From Candidatus Woesearchaeota archaeon (GTDB lineage: Archaea; Nanobdellota; Nanobdellia; Woesearchaeales; UBA583), in the NCBI GenBank assembly GCA_007117405.1, contig SKGP01000036.1:1-17177 (forward strand): a DNA stretch of 17,177 nucleotides. The letters are read 5' to 3'. The notes beneath the pieces were generated by a model that worked only from the letters and a program-made list of their open reading frames with translations, had not been told where the DNA came from and ran no database searches. Positions 8,153 through 14,806 of the stretch are shown piece after piece; position 1 is the first letter of the stretch, and each line of letters starts with the position of its first letter. The position numbers were made by a program, and so were the translations under genes.

Positions 8153-9301
8153 ATGAATAGAAAGCTTGTATTTTATGATGTTACACTGCGAGATGCACTT
8201 CAGGCCGCACCTAGAACGCCTTCAGTTAAAGAAAGAGTTAATATTGGAAGAAGAATAAAAGATATTGGATTTGATTATGTTGAGGCCGGATTCCCTTTTG
8301 CTTCCGAGTATGATTTTCAAACAGTTAAAGAACTTTCATCAAATATAGGTGGGGTTGTTGCTTTTGGAAGAGCAACTAAAGGAGATATTGACTCTTCATT
8401 AAATGCATTTGGAAATAATAAACCAATTTTGAATTTGGTCTCTCCTGTTTCAAGAGAACATATATACAAGAATCTTAAATTAGATTTTAATACTTATCTT
8501 GAACGAATGGAAGAAATTTTTGATTATGTAAATAAAGAAACATCAAAAAGAGGAGGAAATTATATGATGATTTTTGAGGATTCAAGTAGGGCAGATAAAC
8601 CTTTTTTTGAAAAATTGGCAAAACTGGCAGCAGATAACGGTGCTTACTCATTAACTTATGCGGACACAGTTGGGATTGAAATGCCTAGAACAATTTCAAA
8701 AAAATTTTCTGAATTTAGAAATTATGCTGATAAAAAAGTTTTACATGGAATACATACTCATAACGATTTAGGCCTTGCCACTGCAAATTCATTAGAAGCA
8801 GTTTTAAATGGTGCAGATATAGTTCAAACTACGATTGGAACTTTGGGTGAAAGAGCAGGAAATTGTAGTGCCGAAACTCTGATTGAAATTCTAAGACAAA
8901 ACAAAGATTTAGGTATTGATGTTGATATTGATACTAGAGAATATGAAAAATTAAATGAAGATATTTCAGATACATTTGGGATTTCTGTTCCTTTTAATGC
9001 ACCGATAGTGGGAAAGAATGCTTTTACACATTGGTCAGGAATGCACCAAAATGGAGATAGAAAAGCTAATCTTTACAGACCAGTAAATCCTGATCACTGG
9101 GGTGGGGAAGTTAGTTATGGGATTAATTCAAGTTCTGGCTCTATTGGAGTTAAACATGTTTTTTCTAATTTTGGAATTGAGATACCTGAGAGCAAATTAG
9201 TAGGAATAGTTTGGAGAATAAAAGAATTATCTGGAGAACTTGGAAGGCCAATTAGGTCTGACGATATACAATCAATCGCTAGAGAATTCGAACTAATATA
9301 A
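8153..9301 (+). CDS. DRE-TIM metallolyase family acyltransferase (isopropylmalate/homocitrate synthase-like)
   Basis: A 382-residue TIM-barrel enzyme of the HMGL-like family, whose members condense an acyl-CoA with a 2-oxo acid or cleave HMG-CoA using a divalent metal. Visible motifs: DVTLRDALQ (residues 9-17, the Arg-Asp metal and catalytic motif), HTHNDLGLATANS (201-213, His metal ligands), TIGTLGERAGNCSAE (227-241) and GKNAFTHWSGMHQNG (287-301), the last two typical of isopropylmalate and homocitrate synthases. The length matches homocitrate synthases; the LeuA-type C-terminal regulatory domain is absent. The common RDGEQ is RDALQ here, so the substrate specificity is uncertain. No other leucine, lysine or citramalate pathway gene is in the window, so this copy is isolated. 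It may serve a pathway not yet assigned. The last codons face the muramidase gene seven bases away. Confidence 0.85.
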   Translation: MNRKLVFYDVTLRDALQAAPRTPSVKERVNIGRRIKDIGFDYVEAGFPFASEYDFQTVKELSSNIGGVVAFGRATKGDIDSSLNAFGNNKPILNLVSPVSREHIYKNLKLDFNTYLERMEEIFDYVNKETSKRGGNYMMIFEDSSRADKPFFEKLAKLAADNGAYSLTYADTVGIEMPRTISKKFSEFRNYADKKVLHGIHTHNDLGLATANSLEAVLNGADIVQTTIGTLGERAGNCSAETLIEILRQNKDLGIDVDIDTREYEKLNEDISDTFGISVPFNAPIVGKNAFTHWSGMHQNGDRKANLYRPVNPDHWGGEVSYGINSSSGSIGVKHVFSNFGIEIPESKLVGIVWRIKELSGELGRPIRSDDIQSIAREFELI

Positions 9302-9308
9302 ATTTATA

Positions 9309-10859
9309 TTATGTAATTTGTGATGCCGATTTATACTCATTATAAGCAGCAATTAACTTGGCATCATATTGGTTTTCTTTATAGGCTGGCCCATTATATC
9401 TCCTAGCAACTACTTCCCAATCAGTATTATCTTTTCTTAATTCTGAAAGTATTACACTATCTGTAACCAAAAACATTAAAAATGCTTCTTTTTGTTTGTC
9501 TTCTGAAAACATAGCTTGATAAAAATCATTTATTGATGCATATCCAACCCTCTTATAATTGAATCCAATTATCTGAGCAAGCCCAAAACTTGTTGAACAT
9601 ATTGCTCTCTCTGGATTTCTTTCAAATGCTATTTTAAAAGCATTATAATTTGTTTCAGAAGAAACTCTGGAAAATGATTCTCCTTGATTTATAGTACAAG
9701 GCATTGCACCTCCGAATAATGAAAATTCTCTACATCCACTATAATCAGGATTATTAAATATATGACACTCGAACCTAACTCTTGGGTGTCCATCCGATTC
9801 AAAACCTCTGTTTGCTGATTCTACACTTAAAAAAGCTAAAAGTTTTTCAGGTTCAATACCGTATTTTTTTGCAAACTCGCCTATATCCCCCAATTCTATA
9901 TTAATAGCACCTATTGTTGGGAATGTTTTGCACAAAATGTCGTAATTTGGAACTGACAACTCTCCACCAGAACCAGACGTAGGTCTAAATTTAATTGAAT
10001 TACAATTAATGTCAACCAATTCATATGAAATAGTGTCCACACCACCTAATGATGTTGATATTGAAACTCTATTATTTTGTACATTTTGTATTATGATATA
10101 TCTATTATCATATGAATATTCTATTTTTTCCAAACTATCTTTAAAATCATATTTTAGTGTAATTCTGTTATATTCAGCATTATTAAAATGAAGTGTAATT
10201 GATACTCTATCAACACCATAATTTTTTGCTGATTCCATTAAATTTGCTAGAGATCTGAATCCTGCAAATACATCTAGATTCTTTAAATTTTGATTTATGT
10301 ACTTATCCAATCCTTTATCTCTTAAATCTTGTTCTGCTTTAGGAGATATATCCCAATATCCTTGTACAAACTGAAAAGGAATATTCCAACTGCCCATGTT
10401 AAAAAACCAACTTCCAGTATTAGCTATGGAAACATCAACTCTGGTGACATCGGAATACATTGCCCTTTCAGGGTTAGAAAAGCCAGCAAATGGGTCGGAC
10501 CAGATATCGCCAGGGTCTCTATAATTTATTAAGTCCCATACCTTCTGCTGTATGCAAGTACATCTCTTGTCGAATTCAGGACCAATATTGTCTGCACCTA
10601 CTGAAAATTCTTTTTCACCACGGCATTCCTTTTCATTGAGATATCTTACATAGTTTTCCCACTTTGCTTTTTGGTCTTCAAGGCAAGCAGTTTCATCACA
10701 ATTCCTTATATTGTATGTTCCAGATTCACACTGTTTTTCCTGAAAATAATTTACACCAGAACTAATCTCTTGAGTTATCCTACTACTTAAAGTAGAAGAA
10801 TAAAATATTACAAAAAGAATTAATATGAATATAATTACTTTTCTAGCAGTTATTTCCAT
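9309..10859 (-). CDS. Membrane-anchored extracellular protein with C-terminal N-acetylmuramidase (PF11860-type) domain
   Basis: A 516-residue protein with an N-terminal hydrophobic helix (residues 7-23) that anchors or exports it, a long cysteine-containing middle region with no family I can name, and a C-terminal domain (about 325-512) closely matching the N-acetylmuramidase family of bacteria and phage endolysins. Signature features are FLSVESANRGFESDGHPR (probable catalytic Glu347), RFECHIF, STSFGLAQIIGFNYKRVGY (423-440) and WEVVARRYNGPAYKENQYD (481-499). Twelve cysteines lie after the membrane helix, suggesting disulfides and an extracellular location. In bacteria such domains cut the glycan strands of peptidoglycan, which archaea lack, so the target could be bacterial walls. 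It is the third gene of a TFB operon; the ATG is four bases after the upstream stop and preceded by GAGGGT. Confidence 0.88.
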   Translation of the reverse strand: MEITARKVIIFILILFVIFYSSTLSSRITQEISSGVNYFQEKQCESGTYNIRNCDETACLEDQKAKWENYVRYLNEKECRGEKEFSVGADNIGPEFDKRCTCIQQKVWDLINYRDPGDIWSDPFAGFSNPERAMYSDVTRVDVSIANTGSWFFNMGSWNIPFQFVQGYWDISPKAEQDLRDKGLDKYINQNLKNLDVFAGFRSLANLMESAKNYGVDRVSITLHFNNAEYNRITLKYDFKDSLEKIEYSYDNRYIIIQNVQNNRVSISTSLGGVDTISYELVDINCNSIKFRPTSGSGGELSVPNYDILCKTFPTIGAINIELGDIGEFAKKYGIEPEKLLAFLSVESANRGFESDGHPRVRFECHIFNNPDYSGCREFSLFGGAMPCTINQGESFSRVSSETNYNAFKIAFERNPERAICSTSFGLAQIIGFNYKRVGYASINDFYQAMFSEDKQKEAFLMFLVTDSVILSELRKDNTDWEVVARRYNGPAYKENQYDAKLIAAYNEYKSASQIT

Positions 10860-10863
10860 TTAT

Positions 10864-12339
10864 CTACCCTCTAACTATAGGGAAGGATTGGTAATATTTT
10901 CTGATTTTGCCACCTATTTTAACTTCAATTTCAAGGTCTGGAATTTTTATATCTCCAAGAACTCCCCTAGTATTTACCATAGTAAACCCGATAATTCTTG
11001 AATCGTTCATTTCAAATTTTTTAAACTCCCAAGTCATTTTATACTGATTTTTTCCTTTTAAAACATGCTGTGGTTCTGTTAATAAAAAAGAACCATCTTT
11101 TATGTTTAAATATGAAGGCATCCTAAAAACAACTCTCAACTCTTCTATTTCATCTGCTTTTATATTTTCAAATCCTATTTTTGTTTTAAGACTCTTAACT
11201 CCCTCGTGTTCTACTCTTTTTACGCCATATATTCTTGTTTCTACATCAAGAGGATTTGACATTTTTCTATAATAAATATAGCTAACAATAATTATAATTA
11301 CTAAGAGTAAAATATACAATGCAAGATAATTGTATGAATACTCAAGTTGCTTTGTTTCTCCTCTTTCTAATTCTATATTAAAAATCGCTTTTCCAGATTC
11401 CTTATCAAATTCTGAATTGGATGAAAAGAAAAACTTACTAAAAAAACCTCTTGGAACTTCCCTTTGATATACTGCTTCAACATTACCTAAGTTTCTAATT
11501 TCAATTATATTTGTATCTTTAAAAAAACTTTTATGAAAACTTTCTCTTTCAATTAAATTTTCATATTTTACAACCTCTAGTTTTCTTTCTTCAGACCATT
11601 CCCTTGCAGACCTACCATCATCAGAAATTTTTCTAATTATTACTTTAGCATCATAAATTCCAGGATAGAAATCACTAGATACATCTGCCTGAAAAACCTT
11701 ATAATTACTTTCTTGAGAAAATGTTTCTTCAAATTCACTAAGTATTATATTCCCCAATTGTACTCTGACGATTACATTTTTAGGCTCTTCTAAATTCAAT
11801 CCAGTAATTGTATAACCAAGAGGAGATATTGGAGATAATCTTGCACTTGATATTCTCGGTTCAAATTCTACAGGCAATTTTTCTCTTTTATCAATCTCAA
11901 CATCTAATCTTAGAGAAACTTCCTGATTTTCTCCTAAAATTGCCATAGGAAATTGAAAGAAACCTCTATAATTCTCTTTTTGAGAAATTTGAATCATGTC
12001 TGGACTAACTATACTTGGAGAATAATCAAAATCACTATTTGCAACAAACTTAACACTAAACTCTTTCTGTGAACCTGATGATAGTAAAAAATCTCTTTCT
12101 TCAATAACAATATTCCAACCACTCTGATTTGGTATTATTACTCGAAAATTTTGCACATTATTTAAATTGTTTTTTACTACAAAATTATACTCTACATTTA
12201 TGTCATCATTATATACTTTTTGTTTAAGTTTGTCAATCTGAACACTAAAATCTCCCTGTTGATTATAGATATTTGTAGAAAAAATTGATGGTACTAAAAA
12301 AATTACACAAATTAAAAAAATTAATTTTTTAGAAATCAT
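10864..12339 (-). CDS. Secretory single-pass membrane protein with large ectodomain, function unknown
   Basis: A 491-residue protein with an N-terminal signal peptide (MISKK then a hydrophobic stretch to about residue 21), a beta-rich ectodomain of about 310 residues, one transmembrane helix (338-358, ALYILLLVIIIIVSYIYY, followed by the positive RK), and a C-terminal domain of about 130 residues that the positive-inside rule puts in the cytoplasm. The ectodomain has phrases typical of immunoglobulin-like adhesive or surface folds, such as YNFVVKNNLNNVQNFRVIIP and NIIEIRNLGNVEAVYQ. I do not recognise a named family. The ATG overlaps the end of the TFB gene by 11 bases, and its stop is four bases before the muramidase gene, so the three genes are probably translated from one mRNA. 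A link to cell-surface assembly or contact is only inferred from this neighbour. Confidence 0.8.
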   Translation of the reverse strand: MISKKLIFLICVIFLVPSIFSTNIYNQQGDFSVQIDKLKQKVYNDDINVEYNFVVKNNLNNVQNFRVIIPNQSGWNIVIEERDFLLSSGSQKEFSVKFVANSDFDYSPSIVSPDMIQISQKENYRGFFQFPMAILGENQEVSLRLDVEIDKREKLPVEFEPRISSARLSPISPLGYTITGLNLEEPKNVIVRVQLGNIILSEFEETFSQESNYKVFQADVSSDFYPGIYDAKVIIRKISDDGRSAREWSEERKLEVVKYENLIERESFHKSFFKDTNIIEIRNLGNVEAVYQREVPRGFFSKFFFSSNSEFDKESGKAIFNIELERGETKQLEYSYNYLALYILLLVIIIIVSYIYYRKMSNPLDVETRIYGVKRVEHEGVKSLKTKIGFENIKADEIEELRVVFRMPSYLNIKDGSFLLTEPQHVLKGKNQYKMTWEFKKFEMNDSRIIGFTMVNTRGVLGDIKIPDLEIEVKIGGKIRKYYQSFPIVRG

Positions 12340-13276
12340 CTTCCTCTGCCTCTTTAGTTTTTGCTTTTATCTTTTTTATTTCATCCTCAAGATTTAATTT
12401 AGTAATTATTTCCTTATATCTATTTCGAATTGTAACTTCAGTTACACCTGAAACTTCTGAAATATCTCTTTGAGTTCTTCTTTCCCCTTCAAGCAATCCT
12501 GCTATATAAAGTGCGGCTGCAGCAATACCAATAGGCCCCCTTCCAGAAGTTAATTCTAATGAGAGTGCTTCAGATAATATTTCGATTCCTCTAGATTGTG
12601 TTTTAGGACCATAACCCAAAACTGAGGCAAATCTTGAAATATAATCAACAGGATTTGATGGCAATATCTTTATTCTAAGCTCTCTAGTAATATACCTGTA
12701 AGACCGACCTATTTCTTTTTTATCTATTCCAGAAGCCTCAGATATTTCATCTAAAGTTCTAGGAATATTTTGTCTACGGCAAGCTGCATATACTACTCCC
12801 GCAACTACACTTTCGATAGACCTACCCCTAACTAAATTTTTCTGAACGGCTTCAGTATAAATTTTTCCTGCTTCTTCTTCAATTGAAGTTGGTAAATTCA
12901 AGAAAGAAGAAAGTCTTCTAAGTTCACCTAAAGCAATTTTCAAATTTTTCTCCATAACTGTAGATAGTCTTTTTTGCCATCTTTTTAGCCTTTGAAGTTT
13001 ATATCTTTGCTTTTTGTCTAATGAGAATGTATCTGATTCAGAACCTATTGCAGTTCCCATTCCAAGATCATATTTTGTATATGAAGTTGGAGCTCCAGAC
13101 CTTCTCATTTCTGAATCGTCAGATTCTTCAAAATCTCTCCATTCTTTTCCCAAAGAAATATTTTTACTGTCAATAACAAGGCCGCAAGACCTACAGACAA
13201 TTTCTCCCTTGTCTTTATTGTTGTAAAGATTAGAACTTCCACACTCAGGACATTTTTTTATATTATCAGTAGCCAT
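12329..13276 (-). CDS. tfb: Transcription initiation factor B (TFB)
   Basis: Archaeal counterpart of TFIIB. It recognises the BRE next to TATA-bound TBP and recruits RNA polymerase. The 315-residue protein has a zinc ribbon with Cys9, Cys12, Cys28 and Cys31 (CPECG...CRSCG), a B-reader/linker region (GKEWRDFEESD, then the RRSGAPTS segment, about 40-70), and two cyclin-like repeats (about 115-200 and 210-295), with RGRSIESVVAGVVYAACR and RDISEVSGVTEVTIRNRYKE among the recognisable helices. An acidic tail (KEAEEDDF) ends the protein. The length is normal. It is the first gene of an operon whose next two members encode surface proteins, which is unusual for a general factor. It could be one of several TFB paralogues specialised for a gene set; the sequence alone cannot decide. 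Confidence 0.96.
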   Translation of the reverse strand: MATDNIKKCPECGSSNLYNNKDKGEIVCRSCGLVIDSKNISLGKEWRDFEESDDSEMRRSGAPTSYTKYDLGMGTAIGSESDTFSLDKKQRYKLQRLKRWQKRLSTVMEKNLKIALGELRRLSSFLNLPTSIEEEAGKIYTEAVQKNLVRGRSIESVVAGVVYAACRRQNIPRTLDEISEASGIDKKEIGRSYRYITRELRIKILPSNPVDYISRFASVLGYGPKTQSRGIEILSEALSLELTSGRGPIGIAAAALYIAGLLEGERRTQRDISEVSGVTEVTIRNRYKEIITKLNLEDEIKKIKAKTKEAEEDDF

Positions 13277-13304
13277 CTTAATTTTTCCAAATAAATGAGA
13301 AACA

Positions 13305-13329
13305 TTTTTAAAGTTTACTATATATAGTA
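13305..13329 (-). promoter_or_regulatory. TFB operon promoter region with 14-base palindrome
   Basis: A TTTAAA core (13307-13312) is centred about 33 bases before the ATG at 13276. Just upstream lies the perfect palindrome TACTATATATAGTA (13316-13329), which could be a second TATA element or an operator. Which element is used cannot be told from sequence. Confidence 0.4.
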
Positions 13330-13369
13330 CCGTAACTTTTATAAATATTTGTTGTCTTTAAAAAGTAAT

Positions 13370-13567
13370 TTATTCTCTAGCGATTAATAAATCACCAGAG
13401 TTTATGGTTTTTCTACCAGAATGTTGTGCAATTTTTCCTGCTTTAGTTACAATCTCTGAAAGTTCTTCTTCAAGAACTCTTTTTAACTCTAATTTAGCAT
13501 CATCAGATACTCTTTCTGCACCTTTTTCTTTCATCAATATTTCTAATGCTAAGATTGGTAATGTCAT
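13370..13567 (-). CDS. Archaeal histone (65 residues)
   Basis: A minimal histone-fold protein that dimerises and wraps DNA. It shows LPILALEILMKEKGAERVSDDAK (alpha1, loop 1 with the conserved Arg-Val-Ser), a long alpha2, and AQHSGRKTINSGDLLIA (loop 2 and alpha3). The His before SGRKT and the Asp in GDLL match the HMfB dimer-dimer interface residues (His49, Asp59). There is no N- or C-terminal tail. It is the second gene of a pair: its ATG lies two bases after the stop of the other histone gene, and the purine-rich GAAGGGGA inside the end of that gene may serve as its ribosome site. The two proteins are clearly different paralogues and may form heterodimers. Confidence 0.95.
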   Translation of the reverse strand: MTLPILALEILMKEKGAERVSDDAKLELKRVLEEELSEIVTKAGKIAQHSGRKTINSGDLLIARE

Positions 13568-13569
13568 TT

Positions 13570-13800
13570 TTAATTTTTCCCCTTCACTTGTTTATATGCA
13601 AGATTTATGTCTTTTGCCTTTAAGGTTTTTCTTCCTGAATTTTCTGCAAGTAAGATTGCTTTTTTTACAATTTTTTCCGTTAGTTCTTCCAAAATTCTTG
13701 CTGCAGTTTCTTTTGCATCTTTAGATACTCTTTTTCCAGTTGTATCTTGCATAAATTTCCCTAAAGGAGCATAAGGAATGATATTTTCTCTTTTTCTCAT
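13570..13800 (-). CDS. Archaeal histone with short basic tails (76 residues)
   Basis: Histone-fold protein with YAPLGKFMQDTTGKRVSKDAK (alpha1 and loop 1), a central helix ending KKAILLAEN, and SGRKTLKAKDINLAYKQ (loop 2 and alpha3). It has short N-terminal (MRKRENI) and C-terminal (VKGKN) basic extensions that its partner lacks. At the position of HMfB His49, which helps join dimers, it carries Asn (AENSGRKT), so its tetramer or polymer contacts may be weaker; the matching Asp in alpha3 is kept. It is first in a two-gene histone operon, with TTTAAA centred 25.5 bases before the ATG at 13800, implying a leaderless message. Confidence 0.95.
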   Translation of the reverse strand: MRKRENIIPYAPLGKFMQDTTGKRVSKDAKETAARILEELTEKIVKKAILLAENSGRKTLKAKDINLAYKQVKGKN

Positions 13801-13822
13801 ACAATCTAATATGTATTAATGA

Positions 13823-13828
13823 TTTAAA
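13823..13828 (-). promoter_or_regulatory. TATA-like box of the histone operon
   Basis: TTTAAA centred 25.5 bases upstream of the ATG at 13800; leaderless spacing. Confidence 0.5.
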
Positions 13829-13872
13829 AAGATTTGTTTAAGGTAACAGGGGTTAAAAAAATTTTAGAAACC

Positions 13873-13880
13873 TTTAAAAT
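13873..13880 (+). promoter_or_regulatory. TATA box of tRNA-Trp
   Basis: TTTAAAAT preceded by the BRE-like AGAAACC. Its centre lies about 37 bases before the mature tRNA 5' end, which fits a start site about 11 bases upstream and a short leader removed by RNase P. Confidence 0.5.
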
Positions 13881-13913
13881 AACAATTATATTTTATTTTT
13901 TTACACTACATAT

Positions 13914-13986
13914 GGGGACGTAGTATAATCTGGCAGAATAGACGGCTCCAGACCGTCAGATGGGGGTTCAAATCCTTCCGTCCTCA
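13914..13986 (+). tRNA. tRNA-Trp (anticodon CCA)
   Basis: A 73-base cloverleaf. The acceptor stem GGGGACG (13914-13920) pairs with CGTCCTC (13979-13985), with one G-U. The anticodon stem GACGG/CCGTC is perfect around the loop CTCCAGA, giving anticodon CCA. The T arm is GGGGG, loop TTCAAAT, CCTTC, with two G-U pairs. The discriminator is A, and CCA is not encoded. The D loop has the GG pair (AATCTGGCA), but the D stem (GTAT with GAAT) is weak, with a G-U pair at one end and an A-A mismatch. There is no intron, although archaeal tRNA-Trp genes often have one in the anticodon loop. Its last 21 bases are repeated exactly 95 bases downstream. Confidence 0.92.
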
Positions 13987-14021
13987 TTCTTCGCACAAAA
14001 GTATCTTCACCCCCATTGGGG
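13966..14021 (+). repeat. Repeat A, copy 1 (contains the tRNA-Trp 3' end)
   Basis: A 56-base unit identical to 14061-14116. Its first 21 bases are the T loop, 3' T stem, 3' acceptor strand and discriminator of tRNA-Trp; the remaining 35 bases are non-coding and end in the small hairpin CCCCATTGGGG. Confidence 0.95.
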
Positions 14022-14063
14022 CAAGGTCACTGCGTTCGTTGCATTCAGCAAAGCTGAATAGTT
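14022..14063 (+). repeat. Repeat B, copy 1, with hairpin
   Basis: A 42-base unit identical to 14179-14220. It contains the inverted repeat ATTCAGC-AAA-GCTGAAT (14043-14059), able to form a seven-pair hairpin. It abuts repeat A copy 1, and its last three bases (GTT) are also the first three of repeat A copy 2. Confidence 0.95.
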
Positions 14064-14116
14064 CAAATCCTTCCGTCCTCATTCTTCGCACAAAAGTATC
14101 TTCACCCCCATTGGGG
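14061..14116 (+). repeat. Repeat A, copy 2 (tRNA-Trp 3' fragment)
   Basis: An exact 56-base copy of 13966-14021. It carries a partial tRNA-Trp from the T loop to the discriminator, without the 5' part, so it is not a functional tRNA. It could be an attachment-site-like scar or half of a local tandem duplication. Confidence 0.95.
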
Positions 14117-14178
14117 TTCTCAACAATTTGTAAAATCAAATTCTTGGACGCTCAAAAATCAAGAAGATTTTTGTAGCA
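14117..14178. other. Spacer unique to the second A-B unit, with two inverted repeats
   Basis: 62 bases between repeat A copy 2 and repeat B copy 2, absent between the first A and B copies. It contains AATTTG/CAAATT (14125-14142, loop of six) and CAAAAATC/GATTTTTG (14153-14173, loop of five). I see no coding frame. The hairpins could help end the convergent tRNA and CYTH-gene transcripts. Confidence 0.6.
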
Positions 14179-14220
14179 CAAGGTCACTGCGTTCGTTGCA
14201 TTCAGCAAAGCTGAATAGTT
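14179..14220 (+). repeat. Repeat B, copy 2
   Basis: An exact 42-base copy of 14022-14063 with the same ATTCAGC/GCTGAAT hairpin. It ends seven bases before the stop codon of the CYTH gene on the opposite strand, so it may act in that gene's 3' end. Confidence 0.95.
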
Positions 14221-14227
14221 GGGAGTA

Positions 14228-14797
14228 TTAATTCAGGTCTTCTACTTTTTTATTGTATCTTTTTTTTGAAGCATGGCCAAAATCGTGTTTTTTCCTTGCA
14301 GCAAGTATTTCACGGATATAAACTCGACCAATATCTCTTTCTTCAATTCCCATTTTTTTGATATATTCCTCTACTGTCTCATAATTGTCACTTTCAATTT
14401 CAAGTATAGGAGAAAGTCCAACATACTCGTCAATGTCAAAAGTTATATTTTCCATTCTATACTCAGTCCTATACTTTCTGAGGTCAAATATTTTTATATA
14501 TCCTAATTCATTTAGTATTCTATGCATTACCTTGAAATTGCTTATTTTAACTCCAATTTCATCTCTTCCAGTAATATTATCAATTGCTTTCTTTTTTCCT
14601 TTAAGATTTAGATAGATGTATTTCCCCTTTTGTCTTATCCTTAATGCCTTTCCCTCTCTTGAAAGGTCTCTTTCTGGTGTGTCAAATCTAAAATCAATAA
14701 CCCATCCTGTAAATATTTTTTGAGCGCCAAAATCTTCTATCTTTTTAATAACATCATCTTTGTCTATATTTCTTATTTTAACTTCAACTTCCTTCAT
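14228..14797 (-). CDS. CYTH-domain protein (CyaB / thiamine-triphosphatase-like)
   Basis: A 189-residue soluble protein with the CYTH tunnel fold, which binds triphosphate groups with metal ions. It has the N-terminal ExExK motif (KEVEVKI, residues 2-8), DFRFDTPERDL, ALRIRQKG (51-58), YLNLKGKKK (62-70), YRTEYR (109-114), FDIDEYVGLSPILEIES (120-136) and a basic C-terminal tail with RKKHDFGHASKKR. The main charged positions of the fold are present. Members include class IV adenylate cyclase, thiamine triphosphatase and inorganic triphosphatase; archaeal members are often labelled CyaB but their activity is usually unproven. I chose the ATG at 14797, not the GTG at 14809, because GGTG (14807-14810) then acts as ribosome site nine bases upstream and the ExExK motif falls at the start. 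It follows the methionine aminopeptidase gene closely, probably on the same mRNA. Confidence 0.88.
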   Translation of the reverse strand: MKEVEVKIRNIDKDDVIKKIEDFGAQKIFTGWVIDFRFDTPERDLSREGKALRIRQKGKYIYLNLKGKKKAIDNITGRDEIGVKISNFKVMHRILNELGYIKIFDLRKYRTEYRMENITFDIDEYVGLSPILEIESDNYETVEEYIKKMGIEERDIGRVYIREILAARKKHDFGHASKKRYNKKVEDLN

Positions 14798-14806
14798 CTT
14801 CCAAAA

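Noticed and set aside
13404..13724. Plus-strand open frame opposite both histone genes
   Set aside because: It spans two clear histone genes in antisense; the Phe/Leu-rich product is the mirror of their Lys/Glu codons.
14061..14116. Second tRNA gene
   Set aside because: Only the T-loop-to-discriminator part is present; no D arm, anticodon arm or 5' acceptor strand.
13966..14220. CRISPR array
   Set aside because: Two different repeat units of 56 and 42 bases, only two copies each, no regular spacers and no cas genes nearby.
13914..14220. Active integrated element in tRNA-Trp
   Set aside because: Only about 95 bases separate the tRNA end copies and no integrase gene is in the window; a scar or local duplication fits better.
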